Part shown: positions 38,001-50,529 of the stretch, one piece after another
Position numbering within the stretch: the stretch's first letter is position 1
Layout of the letters: each line of letters opens with the position of its first letter
Source of the DNA: Chaetorhynchus papuensis
Lineage: Eukaryota; Chordata; Aves; Passeriformes; Rhipiduridae
NCBI GenBank assembly: GCA_013396525.1
Contig: VWYX01000895.1
Coordinates: 21,639 to 85,638, forward strand
Length of the DNA: 64,000 bases
Direction of reading: 5' to 3'
Notes under the pieces: model-generated
The model's database searches: none
What the model saw: only the letters and a program-made list of their open reading frames with translations
Told to the model about the DNA's origin: nothing
Translations under genes and position numbers: made by a program

Positions 38001-41000
38001 ATTGTTTGTTCTCCACAGCCTAAGTGGCTGAATGCAGAGGTACCCATGATTGAAAAATGATGGCATGTGGTGATGTGAATGCTGGCAAGCTCAGAGGACA
38101 CATTTGACATGGTGTGCCTATTCGAGGAAGCAGCAATGAAGCAGTTAAGATAGATGGGAATCATGCAGCTAAAAATCCTGCATGTATGAAAACTCATCCA
38201 AGGTACTTAGAGCCCATTTTTATTGCTGTCTCTCAGGATTTGTGCAGAGTTTCTGGAAAACACAGTGTGTACTGCTGATAGAAATAGGTCTCCTTTTTCT
38301 GCCATCCAAATGCCAAACAAAGGGGAATGGAAACCAAAGGGAAGCAGAGTGCTTTTGTAAAACCTGTCACTAGCAGGGTATTTTGGGGTTAGCTTCAGTC
38401 AGGTTGCATCATTCTCTGGATGCCCACGTGGTAAGAAAATTTCTGCCCAAACAACAAACCTGACTTTCTCCTTTTTCTTACCAGGAGTTTAATTTGAAGG
38501 AGGTAGGCATTACTTTGATAATTGAAATTATGGAGAGTTCATGGACTTTATCTGCTGAGAAAAGCAGGGAGTCCAGTTTTACTGTGACAGAGCGTCTGGA
38601 TTTGTGATTGGTAAAACAGGTGCTGCACATTTTTGAAATGATTTCTTTGTGAATATTTGTGCAGAAACCAAGAGTTGCTTCACTGCAAAAGAACCATAGG
38701 TGTATTTGAAACAAATTATTGGCTTCTAAAAATGAACTCTCTTTTTAATTCAAACAATCCTAAACTCTTCCAATTTTTTTTTGTTTGTTTTTAATAGACT
38801 AAGTCTTATTTCTTTGAATACTGTCTTCAGCAGTTTATTAAAGACTCCAGGTGTTATCTTCAGATCTAAGATGGAGAGTTCAGTTTACACTCCATGATGA
38901 TGGACTTTCCTCTACTTGAGGATCTGCCTCATGCCAGCCATCAGTATTAGCACATGAGGGACTTCCTTCTGTGTTCTTCCGGAGTAGTCATAGTCATTAT
39001 TTGCAGGATATATCAGAGATCAGTAATTTGTTGTGCTCCATAACTTGTAAGTAACTAATTGCAACATAAGGTGGTCCCAGAGCTCATCTACCAGCTACCT
39101 GTAGGTACAAGCAGACTGTTGAACATGCACGTGTGAGGTGTTTCTTTTTTTTTGATGTTCATATGGGCTTACTGGATATACTGGACTGTTTCATAGTAAT
39201 CATAGTAAACATAGTCATGTTTCATAGTTTTATAGTAATCAAAACTGCACTCAAAATACTGCAGGAAATAATAATTCTAGGATTAATTACTCTTGTGTGC
39301 CTTTTAAACATGTATATGCCTTCTATAATTATATACATATAGTGCTCTTGTAGCTGTGGTTGTCTGAAGCGAGCAAAGGCTTGTAGAAAGAAGTTTGGTT
39401 TTTCATTAGTTGGAAAAATCAGAGAAGCTTTCAAATACTTATGTCAGATACCTTTTGTTTTGCTTCTGTTTCAGCAAAAAAGTCAAAGTAATTAATGCAT
39501 CTAAAAAGAACATTGCAATAACGTCTTGAACGTCAGTACAAATCAGTACAAAGTGTGTGGACTTCAAGAGCAATCATTTTGTATTAAGCACTACTTGCTG
39601 CATCACTACATAAATACTTGCTCAAATATGTAAGAGTATTTTTAAGTCTCTTTGGGACAGGCCAGGGGAGGCTATCATGGAGGGTAATGCATTTAATGTA
39701 AATAAAAAGTTCTTCTAATGTTAACATTCATTTTACAACATCAGCAATAAGTGCTAGGATAAGGAACTGAATTTCACCATTAAAGTGAAATTTAAAGTGT
39801 TTACTGTTTGGTACTGATGTGTCTACCAGCAGTGTTGATGTCTGATCAATTTTAACTACTTTTTCCACTGCACTTGGTGGTCCAAGCAATGAAAGGGACA
39901 TTATCTTAATTCTCCATTCCAGAAAAGCCCTCAGACCTGTCCTCTCTGCTCCAGTTACTCAGGATGCAGGCCATGCCTGGTTTTTGTGGGGAGCTCTAAC
40001 AATAGAAAAAACCCTTTACCTAGACCTCCATATGGCACATCAGTGGACTTCCTAGACATGTGCACTTTTGTCTTTGGTCATTTCGTACAGAAAATACAAA
40101 TAGACTTGGCTGTCAGATGAAATCTGTCACATTCCTCTTGTAGGAACTGAATTTGATACAGTGCAATAAATACAAAAGATACTCACCCATAAAATTGCAA
40201 GCAGAGCCTGCAATTTTGCTTCACTTGGCTAATTTTCTGTGGGGTCTGGTAGGCACCACTTCCTGGCTGAGCAGCCTGTTTGTGTGATCAGCACCATGTT
40301 CTGCTCCACCACACAATAAAGCAGCATATGGCTTTGTCCCAGCTTCCTAACAGGGCACTTTCCTACAGAAAAATGGGACTTTCTATCTTTCTGAGGAAGA
40401 ACCATAAAACCAAGATATGTTAAAATGTTTTGCTAGGATTTGGGCCGTGTGGAGTTGTGCAGATTCCTGGTGGTTAAGGTAAACCTTTCAAGGATGAGGG
40501 CAACAGATGTCTTTAACAGAGAGAAAAATCTGTGGAAAAAACCAAATTTTCAGAATAATTATGCCCAGTGATATAACTTGGGCTCTCTCTGTCACTCTAG
40601 GTAGGACTGAGCTAATAGCCTGTGCTTAATAACCTTGGGAGCACATCAATTGCAGTCTGCTGGTGATCCCAATGAAAAGTTTGTGCCTTCATGTTTGAGA
40701 AGGATCTCCAAGAGGTGATGAGTGTCTCACCTTTGTCTGGTGTTGGGAGAGCTTGCTTATTGTTCTGCTGGCCCTTGCCTCAGGTTTATCTTATCTTTGC
40801 ATCCTGATCACTTGAATGGTCAGCTGTCCCTATTTTTAACTCTAGGGAAAGATCTGTTCGGTTTTGATGTTAAAGAGCTGTTTTCAGAGGCCTTCCCAGG
40901 CACTGGCTTTCCCAAGCACCAGCTTCCCAGCTTGTTTGTGAGTACATGACTGGGCTGCAGGAGGCAGCTGCTACCTTTAGGGTGGAAGGGAGGGGTCACT

Positions 41001-42636
41001 GTCAATGGAGTGAATTGATGAGAAGTTGCTACTGCTGTACCATTTCTAGGCATCCTGGACAAAGGTTTCCTGGAAAGAAAGTAGTAGGCGAGTCATGACT
41101 TCTGTATGCTCTGTGGAAATAAAGCTTCATTTATCAGGTGCTATTAATCCCTTCTTAAAACCATATTCAACAATAAGAATAGGGAAGGGGAAAATCATAT
41201 TTTAGAGAGCTGCTTGCATTCCAATTCCCTTTTCCGGCACTGCTCTTATTGCCCAGTGTTTGAGCTCATTACAGTTCAGTCTTGTAATCATCTTCATTTG
41301 TAATGCTTCTATTTGGTGTGAGATATGTCACTTTGACGGGAGCCCATTCAGGAATTTAATATTGCATCAAGGAGAATAAGATTAATCTAGACAAGTATCT
41401 AGAATTAACGGAAATGTAATACATCTCAGGTGTTAACACTGTAGAAGTCAAGTAACAACAGGATGCTCTAAGATAGTGATAATTGCAGGTGTAGCTAATT
41501 CCCGGTCTTGGTCTTGTTCTTTTTTCAGTGTATAACAGTGTGGACTGAAACTGGGAGGGGGCTTCCAGCAAATATTTGACATTTTTGCTAAAATGTCAAA
41601 AAAACTCAGCAGAGAGGGGGAGAGAACAGTCCCCTCTCCCTCAGAGGCGAGGAGAACGGTTCAGTAGTAGACTGAATACAATGTAAACATAAATGTAGGA
41701 CTGTAATCGACCAGCTAGGGCAATCTGTCCTGTAGTAAGAATCAGCAAAATAATAAACAGAAGAAATTGTTCATAGAAGTCTTTCTCTGATAAAGTGATG
41801 TGTTCTTTGCATTTTGCCTTGTTTCTGTGTGATGGTGCATTTTTTTGTGTTCCCCCCTTCCGTCCTTCCCTGCTCTATTGGGGTTGTTTTTATGTTTTAA
41901 AGCTGTAACTTGAGTCTTTTGACTTGCACTGAAACTCAGCTGATGACTTCTCCCCCATAAGGAAGACACTGCAAACAAGTGCTCTACCTGTGCCTTTTTT
42001 TTGCTGATGGAAACTTTTTAAAAGATCAGTAGTCTATAGTTCCATTTCAAGATTCAGACGCTCATTCCATGCACCATTACCCATGGAAGAAGGAAAAATA
42101 GACTGTTGTAACTGTAAGTGCAATACTCTCAGCTAATGGCCAGTATAAGACATGTACTTTGCACACACACACTAGTCTTTGAGAGAGAGTGCATGACTTT
42201 GACATTCCTTTCTCTAATGAAAAAGCAGTTAATAACACTGAATACTCTTCTATAGAAGACATAGAATTTCCACCCGCTTATCTTACGTAGCAAGAACAGA
42301 TAGAATGAAATTTGAGAGAGAGAGAAATAATTCTAGGCTCAGTTAAGAGATATTTTGACACTGGAGTCCACATAGTGATGTACAGTAAAACCCTTTGCTT
42401 TTAATTGCTGAACAATTATAATGGAAATGGCGTGAGTAAAATGGAATGTCCTTGCAAAACAACAGCAAGAAAGGCATCTCCTGTGTGATAATAAATAATA
42501 AGGGGTGAAGTGGTGTACTTGTGATTTTGTTTTTTCTGCTGGTGTCCCCTGCTTTTACATTGTGTCTTTTAAGGCAGTAGCACAAATTTTGTAACCACAT
42601 GTGTGTACACACAAATTCTTTTTATCTGGAAGATTT
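35080..42636. other. 7.5 kb of unique AT-rich DNA
   Basis: No repeat family, exon or RNA gene recognised. Small direct repeats lie at 36761-36793 and around 39190-39240 (catagtaa-like). Short frames at 37.3-37.6 and 40.7-41.1 kb are unremarkable. Confidence 0.4.
36761..36793. repeat. Three perfect tandem copies of a 10-mer
   Basis: aagcactgtg is repeated exactly three times (36761-36790), plus the first three bases of a fourth copy. Confidence 0.95.

Positions 42637-42681
<45 letters not shown>
42637..42681. repeat. Compound (TA)n(TG)n microsatellite
   Basis: About six TA units run straight into about sixteen TG units. The length suggests it is polymorphic. Confidence 0.95.
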
Positions 42682-42683
<2 letters not shown>

Positions 42684-45600
42684 TTATACAGTAAAACTTT
42701 GTAGCACTCTATGTTTACATCTAAATTTTCTTTTTTGAAATGGACTAAAAAGTGTGTGAATTGAAAAATGACTTGTATTTGGATACATTTGTATCAGTGT
42801 TCTGTGAGATTTGCTATCTTGATTCATGTGACCAGCCACCCAGTTCCTGCTGTTGATATACCATTTTTAGTTTGAAAAAATTCAGTTCCACATGGACTTT
42901 CCCCCTCACCCCCATCTCATGGTACAAACAAAGCTAATCTTTCCAAGCAGCACCTAGAAGCAACTGCTTTCAGTTAACACAGCGTGTGCCAGGACAGTAA
43001 AACTGTTTCAAACTTTATATGATTGGGACCTGTCTGCAAACTCTTTCAGCCTTCAACTATAGGGTTTCTGTACCTTGCTGATCTACCTATTGACAATTAC
43101 AGATTATGTGTGTCCTGTTTCTTCTAAAGATGTTGGCACTGAATTAATTTGTCTCCAGGCACCATATAAAAGGGTATCCCTCTAGACAAATTTGCATTGG
43201 GTCCACAATGTGTAAATAACTAGACCCTCCTAGTAAAAAAAGGAAATAAAAAGGAAACCACATGCACAACTTTCATGTGAGATTCTTAACCCATGGGAAA
43301 AACCAATCGCTACAACTTTGTATGACTTGACTAATGACTGAAAAACATAAAAAGCCTCTGGGTCACAGAAATAATTCTAAAATTAAATACTGACATTTTT
43401 TAAAGGCCTAGGTGATTTTGGTGTTTGAATTTTTATTTTCTTTTAGATGACACTTTGTGCACTAGTCAGAAAACATTCCTTGGTCTACTTAACTTTCTTA
43501 TTTTTTTTTCTTCCCATTTTCACAGTCTGCCCAAATGTGTGTCTTTGTCCCAATCATCCCAAATTACTCAATCTCTTTCTCAGTCTTTTAAGGCACATTG
43601 GTTCTAAGTCCTTTTCCTCATCAGATGTAAACATTTTGGTCAGGTGCACATATAGGAGAAAGACCCAGCTTGTCCCTCAGCTGATTATAGTCAGTGGTTC
43701 AACAAACATGACTAATAATGATACTTTATATTACATGATCAAATATCTTTTCTTTTCCATACATGATATGAAAAACTGACTTGTGAATTTTATCACTGTA
43801 TTTACTTGATAAGCCTGGTAGGAATATGGTTCAGAAAACAGCTGGCTGTAGCCCCTGAGATCCCTGTGAATTATGTTAATGAATTATGTGACATATGGAT
43901 TATGTTCTTTTTAAAAATTTTTTACACATCATAGTTTCAATTATATTTGCAGTTGAAAAGGAACCATAAAAAAACTTCCAACCCCAAAACAACAAAACAC
44001 CCTTACATATATGTAACTAGATTTTTTTCTTTCAAAGTGCACAAAATTTTGGGTTTTTTTCTACTTTGGAAATCAGTTGGAAAATTCCTATTAAGTGGGA
44101 TTACAACAGACAGAGATTTTTCTGGCACTAAGTTGGTTTGAAAATGCCACTGCTCGTGTTGTGAGTGCTAAGGGAAAAGTATAGGAATGTTAAAGGCTGA
44201 GAATGTAGTTGTGGGATCTTGTCTGACGTGGAAAGGGCTTTCTTTTAGGTGGCTGGAAGGTTAAATACATCTTTATGATTCTGGGTTTACAGCAAATCAT
44301 AAGGTTATTAATGACCAAGGCTTATTAATGATGTGTGCAACATAGAATTATAGCTTTGTCAGGCTGTTCTGTTCAGGGTCTGAATTCATGCTCACTTTGA
44401 AATGGGTATTGCCACCTAAGCCCTGTTAATCTGGAAAACTTGAAAGTTTTATTGTTTCTCTAGGCCTAATTGTCATCATTGGGTTGTTTTGCTATAGTTG
44501 AACAGCTGAAGCAAGGATAGATTGTCTTGAATTAGAAGGACTTTTGTGGAAGGCAAGGAGAGGGAAGCTTTGTGGCATGTCTAATTTGAGCATTGATCTT
44601 TCATTTCTTGAGAGTTAAGTGTGAGAGGGTCTTAAATCCCGAGTCTAGGACTACTGAATATTGGCTAGGCTATAAGTCTGCTCCCAGGGGAAGGCAATGC
44701 TATTGCACTTTATTAAAATACAAATCCCTCAATAGATAAAGTAAGTGCCTGTATTAAAAAAAAAAAAATTAAAAGGTAAAAGTTAAAAGTTTTGGTAACA
44801 AATCTTTAGTTTTTGTAGACTCAGGGCAAGTGGTATCTTTCTACTTTCTCAGTCTCTAACAAAATACTTTGTGGGGGAAATGTGGAACGGAAGCAATATT
44901 CTTGTTTTAGAGCAGGCAATTGCCAATGCAAGTCAGAATTCAGCTTAATAGGTAATTTTAATCAGCGAAGTGAAAGAATGAATACTACTCAAATTCATTT
45001 GAGAAATACTTCCACAAAATACCAATTTCCTTTGCTGCTTATAAATACAACTCTGCCTAAGCCTTTAACAGGTTGGTAGGCATGGCATTTAATTGCCAGC
45101 TGCCTTTAAACCTTGAGCAGCTCAGCAGAGGCACAATGCTATCAGGGATAATTTGTCATTTATGTTTTTCCATGGAGTGATATAAAATGTCTTGCTGAGA
45201 AGGGTCCTTGTAGGTGTCAAATACTGCTGCTGCCTGTAATGAAAATAAAGGAAAAAAATAAAAGGCTAGCAAATAGATGTTTCTGTAAATGTAACTTTTA
45301 GTTTGCAAGTAGCCTTGAGGCTAAAAGATAATTCCATCTCTGCTGAGGGGAAGTAAAGAGGTTGCAGGTGAACAATTCAACCTCTGTGTTATTTATTGAT
45401 TGAAAACAACTCCCGGCATGTGTGCTGCTTCTGAAATTTATTAATGCCAGTCGAATATCCAGAGTGTGATATACACAGACTTGCTCTCTTCCCTCTCCTA
45501 ATTTCAATTTTTAAGTGCTTCCTAGAGACAGATATGGAATCAGTCATCATGTCTGGCATGTGGTGTGCATTTAGAGCTGGAGCCAAAACTTATTGAAGTT

Positions 45601-46977
45601 GTTGGTTGTATTTCAATTGACTTCAACTGGCTTCGGCTCAAGCCTTCAAGAAAAAAAAAAGAAAAAATATGGCTGCATGTGGCTCAATCTAAAAGAGCTG
45701 AAGCAACCCCAAATCTTGCTTACCCTCTCAAAATAAGTGGAGATAGGGTAGATGAAAAGACCTACACAGACCTGGAGCGTTGTGGTTGAAGATCTTTGTT
45801 TCTCTGTGCCTGCAAATCCCCAACTCCTGGTGCTGCGGGGCCAAGCTGGAGGGCAGGAATTCAGGGCTTGTGCTTATCCCTGTGCTCTTCCTGCATGGGG
45901 ACAATCAATGCCGGATGCCTGGAGCTAAAGATGTTTGTCACACGTGTGTTGACTCGGCTGGTACCACCAGCTGCCACAAATTGTGCCACATGTGGTGGGA
46001 TTCTCTCACATCTTAGCCAATTACCTTGGTCATAGGCAATTTGTTCTACAGAGGAGGGCACTTTAATAGAATTTACATAATAATCTTTCTGTTATATGGA
46101 ACTCCTGCCTGTAGTGAAACCACACTCATTGAAATTCCTTATGGCTTTCCCTTGGCTGATAGGGGTGACAATATTTATAACTTTTAAAAAAATTTGTCTT
46201 CCCCAGGTCTGAAGTTTTTCTCCAAACAAGGGAAAGGATTTTGGGGAAAGAAAAGGCCATTTTCTCTTTCAATTAATGTTAAAAAAAGAGAAAAAGTCAT
46301 AATGGCCTTTGTCGAGGAAAAAGGTGGAAAGACAGAGAAGTTCAGTGCTCTGCAGTGGTGCCAGCTACAGCACTGGGGAATGCAGTGTTGCAGTAAACAT
46401 CAGGAAGTGGTGATCCAGTTTTGGGATACCATTTTAGAGTGTATATTTAAGCTGTTTCATCCTCAAATGTGGTACAGAATATTCCCTTTTATGCTCTCAG
46501 GGGACAGAAAAGCTCATGTAGTGTAGAATGAGTTTTTCTTCTAATCTGTTTTTCTAAAATTTTTTAACTTCTCTGTGATGGCTTTCTGAGTTAGTTTCTC
46601 CTCTTCCACTGAGACAATCTCTGCTTTTTGTCTCAAACACTGGTGTCATATACTCAGCTCAAACCAGGACAAGGATCTGCTAAACCATATATGTCCCAAG
46701 GCCAGCAGATTTGGGCTGGCCTCAGGTTACTAATTGTTGGAACCCTGAATCCTGAGAATATCAGTCTTTCAGTTCTGACAAGCAATGATCCTCAAAAACA
46801 CACTCCATTTGATCTGAGGCCCTGGGAAAGGCTCCCAAGATTGTGGGATAATACAGAGAGTATTGCTGTGTGATTAAACAGAAAAGTTATATCACTGTGT
46901 GGAATATAGAAAAATTAGGTTTGTAGTATATTAGTAATGTATAGGTTACAAGAGGGAGGAATTTGGACGTAGGTTTG
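42682..46977. other. Unique AT-rich DNA, nothing recognised
   Basis: No repeat, exon or RNA gene recognised. The longest frames (43447-43779 and 46194-46526, plus) have no recognisable domain. Confidence 0.4.
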
Positions 46978-47003
46978 TTCTTCTTCTTTCTTCTTTCTTC
47001 TTC
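46978..47003. repeat. Imperfect (TTC)n microsatellite
   Basis: TTC and TTTC units alternate over 26 bp; pure pyrimidine on the plus strand. Confidence 0.9.
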
Positions 47004-48226
47004 ACAAAACAGAGTGTTCTGTCATTGGGTCAAAAATCCCTCAGTGTGGGTCAGAAATTAATGATCACTGGTTTTTAAGTGAAAATATATTTGTTGGCAT
47101 TTAATAATTGGACAATTTGGGGTATAACTGACCTTGGAAGCAGACATCTGCAGCCATTTTCGCCTTGTTAACCTAGAAAGCAGTCTCTGTGTAGCTATGT
47201 TATAGATAAGATATAATAAACATTCAAAGACCAAAGAAGATCTCACTGTTTCCTGTGCCTTAATTCAAACTCTGAGTAAAACGGACTCAAAAGGTAAAAG
47301 AAATAAACCAGAGATTGAGATATTTATAACTAATGACCACCAGATCTTTAGTATAAGACACACTTTTTTTTTTCCTTCTTTCATGTTCATGAAGAATGTG
47401 CTTTATTCTTAAAGAGAAAAAATGTGATACCCCCTACCACATTAGGCATTGGCAGCTCATGAGAGATGACCCTGATTCTATTCTTATTCCTAATGGGACT
47501 GACACTATGTCCTCAACTTACTGTTCAGATAGATTCAGGAAGTTTATCTCTTGCATCTTGGTGGCAGAGAGGATGTGCTGGGCTGATTTCATACTTGGCA
47601 GGTTGTGCAGGACATATGGCTTTTGCATTGTATTATTGCTGCTGGCAGAACAGACCCAAAAAGATGGATGAATTGTTTGTAGGATTGCCTCCTATTCATT
47701 TTGCTCTCTCACCCAGGCCCATTTTCTTCCTTGCACCCATCCTTACAGACCTGCTTCAGCAGAAGCTTCTCTCCTGGTAGAGTAGTATTAAAGTGTCACA
47801 AATGACATCTAAAGTTCCTTTAAGATGAGAAGGTTTCCAAGTAGGCTGCTTTAATTCTCAGAAGCATTTTGTGTATTTCTGATCAAAAAGTTTTGTTTGT
47901 GTCTTGGTAGGATTTCATTAGGGAAAGGATGAGGTGGTGCCTTCCAAAGCAAAGGTGTTTCAGTTTGCTTTCATTTTCCAGCAGGAAATGCCTGGGCGAA
48001 AAAGGATCATGCTTTGCTGCAGGGTGTCACATTGCTCCTGTTGGGACCATGCTCTGTTTTTCTGCTGACAATCCTGCTTTGCTTCTGACTGTGGACATCA
48101 CTGGAATTATGGACCCTAGAAATGCTGAAATCTGGCAACCCTGGCAAGAAAAAGGATTTTCATGCTTTATAAACGCACACCCATCCCATGTTGTTTGATG
48201 CTGACCCTCTTTTGTGTTTGCTTTTT
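47004..48226. other. Unique DNA left of the nested ERV cluster
   Basis: No repeat or exon recognised. Two overlapping plus frames (47396-47671 and 47466-47780, up to 104 codons) are hydrophobic but have no known domain. Confidence 0.4.
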
Positions 48227-48231
48227 CCTTG
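48227..48231. repeat. Left target duplication of the host LTR (ccttg)
   Basis: ccttg directly precedes the TGTGTTTG start of the old LTR. The same five bases follow its ACACA end at 57632-57636, 9.4 kb away. Confidence 0.85.
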
Positions 48232-48513
48232 TGTGTTTGTCACACTGTATTGGTTTTGCATACTCTGGTTTTGGTAGCGGTGGGGGCCACAAAGGTGGCT
48301 TCTGTGAGAAGCTGCTGGAAGCTTCCACCATGTCCAGCAGAGCCAATCCCTGATGGCTCTGAAAATGGACATGCTGCTGCACAAAGCTGGGCCAATTAGA
48401 GAGGCTGGCAACGCCTCTGTGATAACATATTTAAGAAGAAAATCAAAGCAACGTGCATATAGTTTTTCTTCTAGTCAGAGACGAGGAGGAGGTGAGAAAA
48501 TGTGAGGGGAAAC
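48232..48513 (+). mobile_element. Old ERVL-type solo LTR, left part (split by provirus)
   Basis: First 282 bp of an avian LTR of about 1.09 kb. It contains the U3 motif tggttttggtagcgg, cttctgtgagaagctgctggaag, and TATTTAAG (48428-48434) as the likely TATA box. It breaks off at ggaaac (48508-48513) and resumes at 56821 with the same six bases. The joined order matches an LTR type I recall from chicken and other birds. Its divergence from that remembered consensus suggests an old insertion. Confidence 0.85.
48508..48513. repeat. Left 6-bp target duplication of the provirus (ggaaac)
   Basis: ggaaac is repeated exactly at 56821-56826. A 6-bp duplication is characteristic of alpha- and betaretrovirus-type integrase and differs from the 5 bp of the ERVL host LTR. 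Confidence 0.9.
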
Positions 48514-48831
48514 TGCCGCTGTTGAGACAGTCATGACACAATACACTCTCTGCCCCGAGCAACACAAAAAGCACGTTTATTATTTACACAACTTCTGTTA
48601 TACACTTTCTTAGCCACATGTTCATTGGCTATTATTTTGCTGCAATACAATACTACTGGTTGTCTATAGTGTACACACATTCTTTGCTAAACATTGGCCA
48701 GTATACTCCCTTTTGCAGCTGTTACAACTTCTTTCTGTTGTTTATCTTGCTTCTGCAATTCTCACAGGTACAAACCGATTGTATCAAGGGAAATGTCTGC
48801 AAGGCCTTCAGACTGGCTGTTGGTTCCCATA
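48514..48831 (-). repeat. 3' LTR of the provirus, 318 bp
   Basis: On the minus strand it starts TATGGGAACC (the partner LTR has the canonical TGTGGGAACC) and ends AGCGGCA. CCAAT boxes are present, as is AATAAA (48576-48581). The TATA position reads TATAACA, not TATAAAA, and so is weakened. The environment is otherwise nearly identical to 56506-56820. Confidence 0.92.
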
Positions 48832-48833
48832 GG

Positions 48834-48850
48834 TCCTCCCTTTTGTTTTT
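48834..48850 (-). other. Polypurine tract of the provirus
   Basis: The minus-strand run AAAAACAAAAGGGAGGA lies directly upstream of the 3' LTR, where plus-strand DNA synthesis is primed during reverse transcription. It begins 18 bp after the env stop codon. Confidence 0.8.
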
Positions 48851-48868
48851 CAACTATAAATGCAGCGT

Positions 48869-49408
48869 TTATGGTCCTCTGCAGGGCCCTTTGCAGAAAG
48901 GACAACAAACATAGCACAAGGAGTAAATAAGAAGGATAACAATTACAACTAAACATCCCATTTTCATGAGGTCTTTGACCCATTTAGTAAGTTGCCAATT
49001 ACCAAACAAAGCATTGAACCAATTGGACTCATTCTTCTCTCTTAATGTTGAAACACTTATTTGTAATTCTTTGATACTAGCAAACACTGATCTAGAGTGG
49101 TCAGAAAGATTCGTACAGCACATGCCATCAAAGCCTTCACAACCATGTCCATGTGCTAACAGCAAAAGGACAATGGCTGCCCAATTTTGCAAAGTAATGT
49201 GTTCAACAGAATCAACATCAGTTAATAATCCTGATAGAGCAAATGAAGTGGTATTAGTCTATTTAGCAAGACAGCAGACTAACTTATTAAACAATCTTAA
49301 TGCTTTTCCAGCCACTGCTCTTGGGGCAAAAAGGGAAATTAAAACTCGTTTTTCTAAATTCCAAAAATCAAGGGCATCATCGCAGCCTCTTGCACACAAG
49401 AATACATA
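48869..49408 (-). pseudogene. env: Env transmembrane subunit remnant with the end of surface Env
   Basis: The frame begins after a TGA (49409-49411) and ends at TAA (48869-48871). It is interrupted by one TAG (49259-49261). In order it shows a basic LEKR before a hydrophobic fusion-peptide-like segment (near 49340), a helical stretch, the loop CEGFDGMCC (a CX6CC motif, near 49130), two glycosylation-type NXS/T sites including NLSD and NESN, a membrane span (LVVIVILLIYSLCYV, near 48920) and a short Cys-rich tail. The CX6CC motif and the helix before it place it with the gamma-type Env used by alpharetroviruses. Upstream surface Env is almost wholly absent. The internal stop means no full protein is made from this copy; the 3' frame (49258-48869) alone could encode about 130 residues but lacks its own good start. 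Confidence 0.85.
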
Positions 49409-49660
49409 TCATAATTAATACATGGAATACATATCATAATCAATAATAACCCATCAAGAGCAGCCATGCTACTGACAAAGAGACCCACAGCAGTTTTTTG
49501 GAAAACAAAAAGATAGTGTCCAATGTCCCCAGAGAGAGAGAGAGAGGGCTGTTTCTTCTGCACTTGGAAGTAAATGGCTACTGTTGCAAAGCTCTTACGG
49601 CTGGAGCTCAGGGGCTGTGCTGTTTAGGCAGGAGAGAGTCCATTAGCTGGAAGTGCTGAC
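49409..49660. other. Decayed or deleted surface-Env region
   Basis: About 250 bp separate the Env leader from the Env C-terminal part, where well over 1 kb of surface-subunit sequence would be expected. Frames are all closed. A purine (AG)8 run lies at 49531-49546 and a nearly duplicated aatacatatcataat motif occurs twice near 49402-49440. The region looks collapsed by deletion. Confidence 0.5.
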
Positions 49661-49951
49661 TTAAACATCACTGAATGTCTTTCTGGAAGCATGGAACAGG
49701 GAATAGCTGAAGAAGGTCAGGGATACAATAACATGATGGTAGGTACAGTGGGACACAAGGCCTCTGTTGGCGGGCTGCCTCCGTAAGCCTCCAGGCACAG
49801 CCATATTCCTGGCACTCCTACCTCTGCTCCTGCTTTGGCCACGAGGGCTGGATGGTGATTGGGTCATTTTTTCTCTCACTGGGCCTCGTTTTCTTGGAGG
49901 CGATCGATGTTTGTCCAGACGAGCAGGTAACCACTTTAGACCTGTTTGCAA
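49661..49951 (-). pseudogene. Integrase tail overlapping Env leader, remnant
   Basis: An open minus frame of about 96 codons. The first part (TGLKWLPARLDKHR) resembles the last residues of a betaretrovirus-type integrase DNA-binding domain. It is followed by an Arg/Ser-rich segment (RGQSRSRGRSARN) and then a hydrophobic stretch (VIVSLTFFSYSLF) like a signal peptide, before a stop. In ERVK-type viruses pol ends overlap the env start, and the Env leader is often Arg-rich. Assignment is by position and motif only. The plus-strand frame over the same bases (49767-49979) is a shadow. Confidence 0.5.
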
Positions 49952-50054
49952 TAAAACACATGATCACCTTCTCTCCTAGGTTAGTAAATCAGCTACGCCT
50001 TGCTATTGCACGCCCAATTGTAGATCCTTATGTAAAACCTTTTAGAAACTGGTT

Positions 50055-50168
50055 TCACACATGCAAATTTTCAGACCGGTATCGCTCTGCTGGGGATCGA
50101 AATTGATGATCTTCCTGCAAAAACTTTAGTGCAAGTATTGCATTATCTAAATGTTCCTGAGGAGCCAT
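50055..50168 (-). pseudogene. pol: Integrase C-terminal region fragment
   Basis: A 37-codon stretch, ATG at 50168 to TGA at 50055-50057, reads HLDNAILALKFL and then SPAERYR. It matches the helix after the integrase catalytic core in beta/alpha-type retroviruses, where a conserved hydrophobic LNFL-like motif precedes an AAERH-like motif. Frames shift several times between here and 49951, so the integrase end is decayed. The catalytic core itself was not found in the window. Position, just upstream of the Env leader, fits retroviral order. Confidence 0.65.
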
Positions 50169-50529
50169 ATTCCCCCTTTTTTGTTTTTGTGATAACATGC
50201 GCGTCTCTCACTATGAACGTGAAGGCAACAGAAAAGCAAGAAAATAAATGTAATGAGACAGTATACCCACGCAGAGAAAAAATAAGCAAGGTAATACATG
50301 TAATCAGTAGCACACGACAGAAGGATAATGACTTAGAACAATACACACTCAATTGCCTAAATACTGTACCATCACCCAGAGTCTGCAGTAGCTGGTGAGC
50401 CCCGTTTCACAATGAGGACCTGGGGAACCTTCCCGAACAAGGCTCCCAAGTTTACCTCAAAGAGGGTCCAGTGTAGGTGCTGATTTTTCTTCCGGCACCT
50501 GTCACCATGCTGGTGCTCTTACTAATGAG
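50169..50529. other. Unassigned provirus interior
   Basis: No protein motif recognised. Minus-strand sequence near 50400-50520 is GC-richer and could be the leader of the antisense LTR at 50530-51182, but it has no convincing primer-binding site. Confidence 0.35.

Noticed and set aside
49767..49979. Plus frame with a signal-peptide-like Leu run (LALLPLLLLWP)
   Set aside because: Antisense to the integrase/Env-leader frame; the hydrophobic run is the complement of the Arg/Ser-rich segment.
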